This document shows positions 33,289-45,600 of a stretch of DNA of 64,000 nt, in pieces. Numbering within the stretch: position 1 is the stretch's first letter; each line of letters starts with the position of its first letter. The stretch is from Elmis aenea (Eukaryota; Arthropoda; Insecta; Coleoptera; Elmidae): the NCBI GenBank assembly GCA_947652605.1, contig OX393581.1:49747924-49811923 (forward strand). The letters run 5' to 3'. The position numbers and the translations under genes were made by a program. A model generated the notes under the pieces. The model did not search any database. It saw only the letters and a list, made by a program, of their open reading frames with translations, and had not been told where the DNA came from.

Positions 33289-34052
33289 CAGTGACGTAGT
33301 TTGTGCGCCCGGGGCGCTCTGAGTTTGCCACCCCTCTCAATCAGGCTTGCCAACTCTTGATTTTTCCAAAAAGAAACAGATCGACACAAAAAAGTGGTGG
33401 GAAAAACAAAATGCGTCTCAGGCATTTTTTTTTTTAAATTGTTGATGTTCGAACGTATTTTAATGCAAAGTTAGATAATGTTGAGTACTTTACCCTCATC
33501 TAAATTCCAAAATTACAGTTTTATGGCGGAACATTTTTTGATTTTCATTTTTTTAAATCAGATCGTTCCCACGAAATTATTTTTAATGAGGATAAAAACT
33601 GTTACCAATAGTTTCCATTTAACGAATGTCATTGCTACGCGACGATTGGTTAATATAGAAAGGGATTTATACCTCAAACCAAATGTTTGAAATAGAACGG
33701 AGTTGAAAAATCCCTTTTGCAATAGAGTTTAAAACTGGATGGAATTTAATGCCTAAAATAAATGAAATGTTTCATAATTTTTTTGATTGGTTGGTACCCT
33801 ATCATAAATTTTGTTACTTGGAATTTTTTTCGTTGCAAGGGGGCGGGGTTTCAGTGTAGCCAGGTCGACTAGCCCGTTGTACCCTCTAACTTCGATAAGC
33901 ATTCTTTTTTTAATGTGAATTTTTCATTGCACTGATTATTATATCTACTTACTGTTCCTTCATAACCCCGAAATTTTGATTTTTACCCCATTTGGGTAGA
34001 CTATAAAAGTGCCGCCCCGGGCGGACCGCCTCCCCCCCCAGCTACGCCACTG
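33289..34052. mobile_element. Non-autonomous hAT element
   Basis: 764 bp, ends CAGTGACGTAG...CCCGGGGCG and (reversed) CAGTGGCGTAG...GCCCGGGGCG, the typical CAGTGGCGTAG hAT terminus. No 8-bp target duplication is visible. Its right half is also found at 8243-8613. There is no transposase. Confidence 0.75.
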
Positions 34053-34055
34053 CGT

Positions 34056-34162
34056 TTATTATAAAAGCGGTTTAAGCTAATCTTGGGAAAAAATCGAGAA
34101 GACTAACAGTTTACATAGAATTTAGCGTGAAATTTTTATTTGTAGACTATTTACAGTTTATA
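34056..34162 (+). repeat. Local direct duplication, copy 2
   Basis: Second copy of 33165-33270, directly after the hAT element. Suggests a small tandem duplication that existed before or arose with the hAT insertion. Confidence 0.75.
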
Positions 34163-34904
34163 TTTAAAATATCCTCTTTGAACAATTGAAAATTCGTTAG
34201 TATTATGATATTGCGTAATTATTAATAATTAACATGGCTCGAGCCCATTTTCTGTAGTTTAATTAAACATTGGGTAAGCTGAGAAGTAAAACCGTGCAAA
34301 TTTACAATTAAATTCTCCATGAAATACGAAAATCTACGAGTTTATAGAGAAACTTTCAAGCGTAAAGTTATTTTCTGAAAATAAACACATTGAGATTAAA
34401 CAATAGTATTTTACCCGTTATTTATAAATAAAACCGAACTTGATAGCGTAATTCAAGTGAAATTGAAGTTAAAATATTAAAATTTAGGGATATTTACAAT
34501 ATAATTATGAAAATGGTATCAGTTCATTTAGGACCCAAAAACAAAAATACTGGTTTAGTTGATTTCAATAAATTATCTGCTTATTAAGTTTAATGTATTT
34601 GCACTGCTTTTAAGCAATATAATTTCTATTGACGAAAATAGTAATGATTTTGAAAGAAATTGTAAGTAAAAATAAAATACCATATATTTATGTAATCGTG
34701 AACAGCTTAAGGTAATTTTTCTCATTAAGTGACATAAGCCACTTTCAATATAAACGGCTCATTATCAAAGATAGTTACTTGCATGTAAGCGGTTTCTATG
34801 GAAACATAATTTTTTTTGCTGAAATTTAACATCTGCTTTATCGCGCTATGGCCAGAAAAACTGGCCGGTGGAACAGCTTTTTGGATTAGTTGATCGTGTC
34901 CTTC
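34163..34904. other. No gene recognised
   Basis: Very AT-rich; no supported feature. Confidence 0.4.
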
Positions 34905-35175
34905 ACTACAGCGTGTGTGTGCATTGCGTCTCATCTGTGAAAAACTGCACGTGTCCTTATACAAGCATCAAATTGATTTAATTATTGGTATTTTCGTGGG
35001 GAAATCATACTTTGATAGTGAATATTATTCGCAAAGTGTTAAATTATCGGTAGGAAGTGTTTGCAGAAGTCGTGATATTCCGAAAATCGAAATAACTCAT
35101 TTTGTATAGACTTGTGAAATCAGCTTGTGCGAAGCGGTCCTGCGCAGAACTCGATCGCAGGATAAATGTAACCAG
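34905..35175 (+). repeat. Dispersed direct repeat B, copy 1
   Basis: Shares a core of about 110 bp, nearly identical (GTGTTAAATTATCGGTAGGA then GTCGTGATATTCCGAAAATC), with 35865-36140, and looser similarity on both sides (TCTCATCTGT at the left, GATCGCAGGA at the right). Class unknown; no coding frame conserved between copies. Confidence 0.65.
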
Positions 35176-35864
35176 AGCCGGTCAGGTGTGGGATGCAATA
35201 GGTGGTGCAATGTACCCAACTTGGAGGTCCCCAAAATGGCAGGTATTTAAATAATTTTGAAAAGTTTGTGACCCGTACAAAGTACTTATCGTGTTATTTT
35301 ACAAACAATGTTTTATAACGGCCTCAAAAAAATTGTTGCACCTGAGCCCCGATGTATAGATGGCCGGTACTGGGTAGGAACTTAAATTAATAGTGTACTG
35401 AAGCTTTATATACCCGCTTATGTTTTTCTTTTCAAAGTAGTAGGTACATTTTTTGATAGTGAAATTAAAAATGAAAATCGCGAAAACAGCAGTTTCGTTC
35501 GAGTGCTTCTTTGCTAATAACTTTTTCATGTTCCGGCCCAATATTACCAAACCTGACACGGAACAGCTTTGTTCTTTAATATGTTTTTCGATTTTTAACG
35601 CGTCTTTGCGCGAAAGCTTGCCAATTCTGTTATTAAATATCGGCCGAGATGCCCATGTAACACTAAATACTCATTTACCCTCAACAACTTACGAGCCTTG
35701 TCTACAGATTTGCTTTACCAGCTGAATTTTCGGCAATTTCCTGAGCAAGAGAGGTTTTATTATTTTTGGAATATCCCGCGTTTTATATTTCTGAAACCCT
35801 GCAACGCGGGTGTAATAAGTATTGTGCTGTTTGGATTATTTTGTCAACTCTCTTAGATCGGTTG
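35176..35864. other. No gene between the two repeat-B copies
   Basis: A 90-codon plus-strand frame at 35453-35725 has no recognisable domain and I treat it as chance. No other feature. Confidence 0.35.
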
Positions 35865-36140
35865 CGCGCGCCATTGCTTCTCATCTGTCAAAAAAGCTCA
35901 CGTTGTTGTCATCATCATTAACTTGATTTACGTTTAATTAATGTTAATTTCGTGCAAAAACTATGTAGTGATAGTGAAAATTATTCGCGGAGTGTTAAAT
36001 TATCGGTAGGAAGTGTTTGCAAAAGTCGTGATATTCCGAAAATCGAAATAACTCATTTTATAATATAAACTTCGCATAATCAGCTGACGCGCGGCGTCCC
36101 TGCGGTAGCAGGCTACAGGTTCCTGATCGCAGGACAGCGC
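35865..36140 (+). repeat. Dispersed direct repeat B, copy 2
   Basis: Second copy, about 960 bp downstream of the first, same strand. Its tail (CTGCGGTAGCAGGCTACAGG) is more GC-rich than that of copy 1. Confidence 0.65.
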
Positions 36141-36671
36141 CACTGACCACTAGTGAAATGACGTTGAATTTATAATGATAATTAGGGCAGTTGCGGAAAT
36201 GATGAGACAAAAACAATTTTTAAAGTGTTAATGGTGTTTTGAGCGCGTGTTGTGTGATTTTCGCACCATTTACTAGTGTTTTTTGTTTTGGAAATGGCGT
36301 TGTCTCTGATGATGTACCCTTAATAGTTTGATGAAAGGTATGTCTACTTTGAGTTAAAAGTTATTTTTAAAGTTTAGACCTGTATTTTGAAACTGATCGA
36401 CTTGACGAAGCCGCATATTAACTAGACCATTTCGCTAAAGAATCTTTAATTTACACGAAAATTAAAAAAGTGTCTTGTTTAAATTATAAATCGATAATAC
36501 ACTTTTGCAGTTTGTTTATGAATTATTTAGGCTGGTATATAAATTCTAATTGCCGTAATCTGCGGTTTTCTTTTTTAAATAAGTTTTGGTTTTGTATGGT
36601 TATAACGTTATAAGTTAATTAATTATTTTGAAATATTTTGTAATAAAAACGATTGTAAACTTGATGTCTTC
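36141..36671. other. No gene recognised
   Basis: No supported feature. A short frame starting at ATG 36295 stops after nine codons. Confidence 0.4.
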
Positions 36672-37378
36672 TCTGTGGTCAATTTTTTTGTAGCACTACT
36701 TTACCATTCGATTTAAAAACTGATTTTAAAGCGAATATTTTATATCAACATGCGTCCATAAACGCTTCATTTTAAAGATACAGAGTGTTGAAATTTTCGA
36801 AATAATATCGATTATTTTTAACCGTTTCCCAACCAGTAGATATATTTAAACCAAATTTGGTATACAGCACCACCTTACAGGTTACTACAATCGGTGAAAA
36901 TGTCAAGCCCCACAAGCAACCAGTGGCGGAGTTGTGGGGTTCAGTTTCAATAGATTTTATAAAAAACTAGTACGGCCCTGTTTAAAATCAAACTTGAACT
37001 TGTTTTTGGGTTGAGCATTTTATTCTAAACAAAAAGTGTCTCTTTTCTTCGTATCTGCCACCGTTTGGCGCGAAATTTGATATAGTCTACTATTTTCGCG
37101 AAAAATTTGCTCATAAATTCGATCTAAAAATATCGGGTAAAGCAGAAAATTGCAAGTTGCAGAGTAAGTGCCTAAAATGTGGATCATTAATCGGTAATTT
37201 AGCGGAACTTCTTTACTCATTATTAGCATGTCATGTTATTAACAACTGCAAAAATCGGTATTTACTTCTTTATTTCGAGCATTTATAGACCCATGTTGAT
37301 ATGGAATATTCGCTTTAAAATAAGTTTCTGTATCGACTGTTAAAGTCCTGCTACAAAACAGTGGACCACTCTGTATTT
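36672..37378. mobile_element. Foldback element
   Basis: Inverted ends of about 100 bp: 36672-36775 (TTTTTTGTAGCAC, ATTTTAAAGCGAATATT, ATATCAACATG) pairs with 37271-37378 (CATGTTGATAT, AATATTCGCTTTAAAAT, GTCCTGCTACAAAA). The end TCTCTGTGGTC / GACCACTCTG is imperfect. No target duplication resolved and no coding capacity. Confidence 0.65.
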
Positions 37379-38293
37379 GCGGTTGGAAATTAAATTAGCA
37401 GAGTATCAAAGCACTATAATTATACAGTCTTCATTAAAAAAAAAAAAAGGTTATTTGATAGTGATGTTTAAAATAGGTATGCTCTTACTTTATTTAGTAA
37501 AAGGGGATTAATCGAAAAAAGATAATTCGGTTTTAATTAGACTTATTTATGTCACTTACCTATACAATTTAATAATTTATTAGGTAGGTAATTGAAGTTA
37601 GATACTTGCATTTTTAATGTCACGGTCTTATTAAACATTGATTTTCCAGAAATAACCGCTCAGTTTGCATGGGTGTTAGAAAAAAAAAACCGAACTTTGA
37701 GGGTCTTATCGGCCATTTGCATCTTTGAAAACGCAGCAAGCTTTCAGAAACATACTCGCAGTTTGCTTTGTACTATAGTTGCTAATATGTAATCTAGTCT
37801 ACGTCCTCTAGTGCAACCTTTAGTATTGATTTTACTAAACACAAGGACTTTTTAAAACCGCCAAGATACGTTATTCCTCTTTTTTTTAAATGTTAAAGTT
37901 TGAAATGGAGTTGCATCCAGACGCGCGGTGATTGTTCTTTTATGATTCCTGCTGTGTGACTTTCTTGACACTTCGTTTTTATTCGTCCTTGTTGCATCGT
38001 AATAGCAAATCAGAGTGCCTTTTGTCTGCCGTCCCAACCATGCCACTGGGAATTTTAAAAGCTTTATGGCGTTTTTTGTGTAATTGTATGTCGTAAAAAT
38101 TATATACGGCTGAAATATCGAAGTTTACACCCGGAATACATGTATACAAAGGGAAATTTTTGTGGAAAATCAAACAATGTATCAGTGATTTTTTATTTAT
38201 TGATCAAATTATCGCAGTTGCCTGATTGAGAAAGGCTTTCTTGGAATTATTATCAACTTATTGAACCAACTTTCCCTTTACAAACGATTAAGC
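37379..38293. other. No gene recognised
   Basis: No supported feature; short frames only. Confidence 0.4.
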
Positions 38294-39290
38294 TAAGGCG
38301 CACATTGAACTGCGTGGCGCAGTACGGGCAGAGCAGGCCAGGCAGGGCAGAAAACAATGTGGCACAGTTGTCCGCGTACATTGGACAGCAGGTCTGCGCG
38401 GCAGTTTACGCATTGTCAAATTAATTAATATTTAAACATTAGAAAGTTATTTTTTTCAACACAGTAATCTATATATTTTTGCATATTCTTATAGAAATAT
38501 AAATACATTTTTTATTTGTTGTGTTTTAATTGTTCAAAAAATACTCTAGTTTTGTCTCCCTACTATGAAATATTCTATTTGCCCCTGCAATTAACATATA
38601 AATCACGATAGCCCGGAAATTAATAAATATAGGTAAGAAACTAACTTTAAATTATCTAACAATAAGTACAATCTAATTCTGTACAAAAGTACACATAAAA
38701 AAAACTAAACTATTGTAGTAAAAAAATTATTCACATTTTTTATTTCCATTGAATTTGACAAAGCGTAGCAAATGCCCTGTGTAATATTTTAAAAGTTTTA
38801 CTTGTGCAAAGCGTTTGCGAAACTATTATCTAACTTCAAAAATAATTGCCGCTGCTATCTTAAAGTTGTTAAATATTAAAAAAAATTGAGGGTGCTGCTT
38901 CGCTCAAACTTTTTAGGGGAGTGTAATTTACACTAACACGGTTGGTGATTTTTATCCAAATTACCTGTTTAAATTTCGTTTTCATATGTTGTAAATGGCT
39001 GGTGTCGTAAATCACAGGGTAGTTACACAACGATTCAATTAATTTTACTTTCTAATGATTCCATTTAAAGAAAAGACACAATCAAATCAAAATACTCTTA
39101 GGAGCGCGAGTGGCGATACGACACAGTTTCTGTGTAAGATCCACAAGTGTGGGGCAGGCGAAAACGGCGCAGTACTGCGCTGCATTGTTCTGCGTCTCAA
39201 TTCGCGGTGTCTTATCTCCAAACATGGAATCACAGAAACTGTACCTGCCCTGCGTCAGTCAACTGCGTGTCAATGTGCGCTAGGCCTTAA
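38294..39290. mobile_element. Non-autonomous DNA element, CG-rich ends
   Basis: About 1 kb with imperfect inverted ends: TAAGGCGCACATTGAACTGC at the left and, reversed, TTAAGGCCTAGCGCACATTG then ACACGCAG at the right. Subterminal regions repeat GGCGCAGTAC, CAGGCAGGGCAG and similar words; the middle is AT-rich. No transposase; superfamily not determined. Confidence 0.6.
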
Positions 39291-41364
39291 TGTTAGTTTT
39301 TTTCACTTGTCATCGCATTTCATAAAACTTTAGTCTGTGCTTATGCAAACACGTCAAACGCAAAGTTTTTTTTAGTAAATAAATACTTAATTCAAAACTC
39401 TGTAACTGCTGCGACAATCAAAGCTAAAAAACTTCGCCAACATATTCACCCAAAACGCGACGTTCCCACAAAACTTGATAAACGAATAATTTATACAGGG
39501 TTAAATAACTGGATGTAATTCAAACTGCTTGTTAAAAATTATGTTAGCAATTTGTGGTTCAGAAAGTTTGATAATTATTAGTCCCAAAACATACTTTATA
39601 TACTTCGTAAACAAAGTTAAGTTCTGAATTTACAACAACGGCATTGCGGTAGAACAACAATTTCGAAGCAATTTTGAAAATAAGAATCTTATTAATTAGC
39701 TTAACAACGAAAAACAATCGGTGCTCAAATAATTATTCATAAAATAGTCGATCACAAGATAATTAAACAAATTTGTTCTGGAATTGCTGAGCCACGCCAA
39801 TATTGCACTAAAAAGGATGTTAGAAATAATTAAAACAAAATTAAAAAGAAAAATTAATAACGCAGTAACCACATCGGCGTGAAACACGCATGCCAAAAAT
39901 GCCAAGCAAACTTTTCTGTGCACAGGATTTTTAGAATAGCTAGTATGAAATTGAGCACGTCCCCAAATACCAATAAACCTATTTTAAAGAACCGAAAATA
40001 TACAAAATTTTTAAACATACCAATAAAATTGTTATTTTTTCTTGCATTACCCAAGTTTTTACCCTACGATTTAAAATTGGAGCACCTAAAAATATATATA
40101 TCTACCTTTGTAAATGCTTGAAGATTTATTAAGAGATCCTTTTAATCGCAGTAATCTAATTATGTAAAACTGATTACTAAAATTTTTAGACTTTTTAATT
40201 AAATAACTGTAGTAGTTAAACATAAAACAACGATCATTTGTTTTGTTGTAGTTATGCACAGTGTACTGCGATTAATAGAATCTTCACAATAATTTGAAGT
40301 TTTTGAAGCAGACTTTTTAATAAAAATACAAGTTATTGGTATCGATGGATTCGTTAGAAGATTCTCCATTTAAATAACCGCTTGTACGACTATAGTTCCA
40401 TTTAAAAAAATTGACTTTTTGTCAAAAAACCGATTCCGCAACCTTCAAAGCCGATTAAAGTAACCTAAATGTCATTTAAAATTTACAAAAACTGTTTTTT
40501 TGGACAATTGTTGACATAATATAAATCAATTTGTGCAAGTCATGGCACGCTTAATTAAAAAAATAAAAAAATTTGTTTTAAAAAAAATTTGAGGTTATAA
40601 AAATTAACCAAAACAGTGCAGTTGTATCCAAAATCGCTTCGTCTTTCCAAAAATGTAAAAGTATACGGCGAAACCGAGAGTGAAACAATTGTGTGCATGT
40701 GCTCAAAAACCCCGGTTTTTTGCACATATCATATGTCTAAAATTTCATTTATCTAAAATCAAAACTAAAGAAAAAAAGGGGGTGTACCACACTTCATTTA
40801 CACCTGGTATATCTCCCTTGTGGTTCTATTTTCAGCTTTCGTTTTTGTATCTCTATTTAATATTTTTGCAAAATTAATGTTACATTTTCGAAGTTTGTTT
40901 GTTTATCCCCGTGGGACATACATGCGGCTTTCGTGATATTTATTTTCTTTTAAATCCTTAGTTAATATGCCCGTTGCAGTATTTTGACCGAACGAAGGAT
41001 ATTAAGGTCAAAAAAACCACCGAAAGATTATTATTAAAATTGTATTACACAAAATTTAACCTCAGATCGCGCCTTAATTCAAAGACACAAAATCAAGATA
41101 ATATCTTCAGCACAAGAATAAGATTTAAATCAACTCTGAATGTCTATGGGGTTATCCCACGATTACACATTAGTCTAATTACGACATAGTAAAGTTTATT
41201 TAGGCACAGTTAAGGAGCTGCAATTATTTTCTTATAGTCCATTGAGGCATTTACGATTAGTAAAAGTCATTTGACGATTTTCATTATTTGGTTCGAGTTT
41301 AATTTGCTGGTACGAGGGACAAGTTGAATTTATTGAGATTAAAAAACGCAGTCATTGTTTTTTG
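39291..41364. other. No gene recognised
   Basis: About 2 kb of AT-rich sequence without a recognisable exon, repeat pair or RNA gene. Confidence 0.4.
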
Positions 41365-42395
41365 AGACGAACAACAAGAATTTAGATCAGGCAGATCCTG
41401 CACGGATGCCGTCTTTGTCAATTGAATACAACAAGCCAGCCTGTATGTGTTTTATTGACTTGACCAAAGCGTTTGACCGAGTCCAACTAAGAGATGTCCT
41501 ACACATACTTTATAATAGACAAATGCCATACAATATAATTAAGACTATAGAGAACATGTTTGCAGCAAACCAAATATAGGCAAAATTATATGAAGGACGT
41601 ACCTACCGAACCAATACCAGTTGGTAGCGTTCACTTGTTAAAAGCTTCCAAAAGTAATTTTTTAAGTACAAAAAATAACCAAAATTCGCGTTTTGCCAAG
41701 TCAGGTGAGCAATGTGAATGCCCTATTGTTTTGATCTATTTTTAGCAAAATCAATAGACTTGATGCTGCCGTATGAGATAATGCGTTATCGGTTTGACCC
41801 CCGTATGCGAGGATTTGTAGGCGGTGTTATTTCAAGAATTGTGCCAAAATTACTAGCAATTTGATGTTCCCGTATACTTTTATGGCATGCGAGACAGATT
41901 CAACGTACGAAAAGATTACAAAAGTAATTAAGTGCAGGCTGTAGACTCGTATTTTACGTCGCTCGAGTGTCATAATAAGCGAGGATTTTGTGGCGCCCTG
42001 GGACACATAACACTGATTCTTCTCATATATTTTGTTATTGTTCGATTAATCTTTGAAACATTATTTACTTGGAAATCTGATATTAGGGACAAAGCATTCG
42101 GCACGCCTCGAGATTTGCGTTAAGAATAAATTAAACTGATTTAACTTAGTTTTATTAACAGAGTGTCCACTTGCAAAGTCGAACATAGACAATAATTATT
42201 ATTGTGTTGTGAGTTTCTAAACAAAACTCAAAGAAAGCCTACTGGGTTGGAATAAACTTAAACCAATATCTTTAACAAAACTAGCCCTGCAAAGGCTAGT
42301 TTTGTGGTGCTATTAGCTAAAAGCGAAAAGGAATTGTAACTCAATCTAGACGTATGGACAGATACATTAAGTAGATATAATATGAATATAATTAC
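41365..42395 (+). pseudogene. LINE reverse transcriptase remnant, interrupted
   Basis: Plus-strand reading gives QQEFRSGRSCTDAVF, then CMCFIDLTKAFDRVQLRDVL (the RT box with the first catalytic D) and NIIKTIENMFAANQI to about 41640. After a break filled by mariner-like sequence (41645-42110) it resumes near 42275 with VVLLAKSEKEL and LDVWTDTLSRYNMN, the region after the FADD box. FADD itself is destroyed; frameshifts and stops are present. The second part resembles 601-771, so the two probably come from one LINE family. Confidence 0.75.
41645..42110 (-). pseudogene. mariner transposase remnant inside LINE remnant
   Basis: Minus strand reads DNALSHTAASSL (about 41785-41820; the HDNAPSH catalytic box) and then HSHCSPDLAKREFWLFFVLK (about 41660-41725; the YSPDLAPCDFWLF box). 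Spacing fits a DD34D-type mariner. The third catalytic residue is altered (K-R-E in place of P-C-D) and frames shift, so it is dead. Its ends are not resolved. Confidence 0.6.
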
Positions 42396-42565
42396 GAGGG
42401 ATATTTTTTAAGTAAGGTCCGTTTGCCAATATTTTTTTAAATCCCGTGCATTTGTCTTGTTGTTCTTGGTATATGCCAATAGACTGGGACTGATCCTCCC
42501 AAAATAAAGGATTTAGAAAGCTTAAAAGCGGCTCAGCCTTACTGGGGGTATAGCCACTATATACA

Positions 42566-42890
42566 GGGTGACCCAAATTCGAGTAAATGCATGGGGATCT
42601 CGCTTATCTTAAGAGCTACGAGGTCGGTTAAATTGGGGCAAAGTTGCGAAATTAGATGCTCATCAAATATCTGCAAAGAAAATTTTCATAGCTGTCTTAG
42701 TTCAAAAGTTATTCAAGAAAAACTGAAAAAATTGATTTTCGTTTTTTTGCCCTATTTCCGAATTTTTTTAAGATATCGACAATCTGAAAGCACATCTCCA
42801 TGGCAACTTCTTGCGCTTTATATTTTGAGATATATGACCCATATAATCTCATACATTTTTATATGTAAATTTATGAGGAATCCAAAAATG
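42566..42890 (+). repeat. Solo repeat with shared CAGGGTG end module
   Basis: Starts TACAGGGTGACCCAAATTCG, then GCATGGGGATCTCGCTTATC, as at 46425 and 10415. No inverted partner; it abuts another repeat end at 42895. Confidence 0.65.
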
Positions 42891-42894
42891 TAAA

Positions 42895-43050
42895 AATATA
42901 CGGGGTGTTCTATGTAAAATTTTAAAGTTTGAGTCCGTTTCCGGTTATCGAATTTGAAAAATACAAAACGGTCAGATACCAAATTGCAATATCTTTAATA
43001 GTGCTCTAAATATTTGTCTTTTTCAATTCTTTTGCGCAGCACTGTATATT
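42895..43050 (+). repeat. Repeat C, copy 1
   Basis: GTTCTATGTAAAATTTTAAA, TTTCCGGTT, GATACCAAATTGCAATATCT and GCGCAGCACTGTATATTTAA match 60372-60565 in the same order. Starts with a CGGGGTG end. Confidence 0.65.
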
Positions 43051-44934
43051 TAAATTTATAAAAACGTGAGCAAACTCATTAGACTCTTGGTCAGTATTTT
43101 TAAATCGACTGAAATGCCAACCCTTCTCGAAACGAAGAACAATGGACTTACAACACTTTCATATGTCTCAGATTCAAATTTCATGTGTTTTAATTAAAAA
43201 GTAAAGAAAAATAAGAGAAGAACCTGATTTGGTTTACACCCTATAAACTACTTTCATTTATGTAGTGGTCCATATAAAGCATGCATTCTGTAGTATCCCT
43301 TTTTAGTGTCCTTGATCAAGCAGGCAGAAAGAAGATCGTTGTTTCGTTTATTCAACTTTGTGATTGTCGAGATAATTCTTCAGCGTTAAGGTTTTATATA
43401 TAATCGCTTATTAAAAAGTTCACTTAACTTTACGCGAAACGGTTGATGACAGAAACACAAAAAGTTTACAGCTGGTGCGGCAGGATATATATCTGTCTAC
43501 TTGAGAATAAGTCTGCGCCGTCTTTGTAAACTTCCTATATTGATATAAGCCTCATCCCTTTCAGGCCGCCGGAGCTATTACTTTTGGTCTTTACAGTTTT
43601 CAAGTTATATAACTCACAATCAAAGTAAAAACCTTTGGGGGACACGTGATCCTCTCAGAATGCTTCTTTGAGGTATACGAAGCGTTTAAATGCAATTCCT
43701 CGCAAATACGTTAAGATTGCAAAAACGCTGTTTCAAATGGATAAAATTCTAATTTTGTGTACTTTGAGGGAGGCGCTCCATATAATTTCAGACGCATTAC
43801 CTGTCAGAAATATTGCTTTGAGAGCCTTAAAGAAGTGCCGCTAATACTTTATAATAACTTTTTTATGTTTTATTTTAACGGCAAATTCGTTTTGTTTTTC
43901 AAATTGTGGACGGAAAATCTGGACTTAATTGATGTTTTTTAATTGAATGGAATCATGTCTTATATATACGTGATACTTAGGTAAAAATGTTGTTAATTAA
44001 TTTGCATTGAACTTCTACCATTGTGCAAGAACACAGTTGAATAATTTTGTTAATCAATTGAGGACAATCAGGTGGACGTAATTGTAGAACAGTCGGTCTT
44101 AATTTAACGGCGATCGCACAACATCCCAATAATTGCCTAGAGTTTTCTGGTTAAAGCCAACAGAATTATTCTTTTTTGTGCCACTTCCATACCATGTAAG
44201 TCTGCGCTGTCCAAATACTGGCGACTATTTATTTTCGAAATCTATAGGTTTGTTCCAACAAGGCTATGTACGATCCAGTGTATTATCAAGCTTCTGCGCA
44301 GTATCAATATCGCGTTCCAGCGCAGTCTTTGATAGTTCACCGGACGGTTAGTCGGCTGTTCCAACTGTTAAAATTAATACATGAACTAGAGGTCTTTCAA
44401 GATAAACGGAACTGTGACGCAGAAACCAAAACTTGTCTCAAGCGTTAATTATTGCGCTACCTAAAAACATACGTCTATTTCAACAACGGTTTTAAAATCT
44501 ACAATATTATAACGTTTTTAAAAAGGTCTAACATTTCAACCACCATCCATCCCCTCTCTGTGCGCATTTCGTGGTTCAGTTTATCTTGAAAGATCTCTGG
44601 TCAGTGTACGGTCAAAACAGTACGTGAATGAAGGTATGCACTAGCGCTTGGATTTTTACACGCATGCGCTGTTCATAACTAACATGAGCTATGCATCGCC
44701 CTCCCAATCCCATTTAGTACTGGATTGTTTAGGTGTTTACCCTTGCGATGCGCACATTTCTATAAACCCAATAGACATAAATGTTATTTACAGTTAGACC
44801 AGTCGTAAAAGCGTTCCAACAACGGCTAATACTAGCCAATACATTTATTAGTACATAGTTCACGCATGCGAATAAACCAGTTCATGTACCTACTTATCCA
44901 TGAATTAGTTTTTTCTACTACCACTAATGTAAAT
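43051..44934. other. No gene recognised
   Basis: About 1.9 kb. Short frames at 44133 and 44266 overlap a GC-richer patch (44241-44350) with no domain; the word GTTCCAACAA occurs near 44252 and 44815. No supported gene. Confidence 0.4.
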
Positions 44935-45180
44935 GACTCTTATCGTACAGCCTGCATGCATAGTAAGTATGTCTTAACACGCGGTAAGCAAAACGCACAC
45001 TTGTCTAGAAATGTCAAAGTAGGCTTACGTCAAAATTGACAAGACAACGTAATTACTGGGTGTATATTAGCCAAAAAAGCCGTTAAAATCGTAGGTATTA
45101 TGTGTTCGTAGAAAAAGTAAGCTACATAACACGAGTTGTAAAGCAATTACGCACTCGTGGAAATACGCACTCGCCGCTAC
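44935..45180 (+). mobile_element. MITE family H, copy 2
   Basis: GTACAGCCTGCATGCATAGT, GTCTAGAAATGTCAAAGTAG, AAAATTGACAAGACAACGTA and AAGCCGTTAAAATCGTAGGT match 56350-56745 and, reversed, 20765-21005. It ends within the terminal hairpin, so the right half is missing. Confidence 0.75.
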
Positions 45181-45384
45181 GCCATAGTTGGTTTTGACAT
45201 GAATCAAAAGCTTATTTTTTGCGCTTTTCAAAAATATATAATTTGCTTATGGTTGCTATTTAAAATAAGAAAGTTAGGTGTAACATATCGATATTCGTAC
45301 GAGTAAAAAAAAATTGAACATCGCTATCTTATTAAGGACAAAAAACAATGCCAAAAATGTTATTAAAGTTTTTCTCTGTCTTTT

Positions 45385-45600
45385 CGTTTAAGCGAGATAT
45401 TTAACATTTTTGAAAAGTGCCAAAACTCGGTTTTCGGCTATATTTCGAAAGTCAAAAAAGATACCAAAAATCTGTTTACGGCAATGAATTTCTCTCGAAA
45501 AAAGAATTCGAGACAACGTACTTAGTTTTTGTATATCTCTGATAATAACCGAGATACCCTGTATGGGCATCGAAAATAGACCACCCTGTACAGAAAGAGG
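45385..45600 (-). repeat. Solo repeat end(s), CACCCTGTA
   Basis: On the minus strand it starts TACAGGGTGGTCTATTTTCG and soon after has TACAGGGTATCTCGGTTATT, the shared end module. Two CAGGGT words 30 bp apart suggest one end inserted next to another. Confidence 0.55.

Noticed and set aside
36900..36960. CAGTGGCGGAG word resembling a hAT end
   Set aside because: A single short match without a partner, and inside the foldback 36672-37378.
39055..39333. 92-codon plus frame
   Set aside because: It falls in the GC-rich right end of the inverted-repeat element 38294-39290, which explains it.
44133..44448. Two overlapping plus frames of 60-72 codons in a GC-richer patch
   Set aside because: No domain, splice signal or repeat partner could be established.
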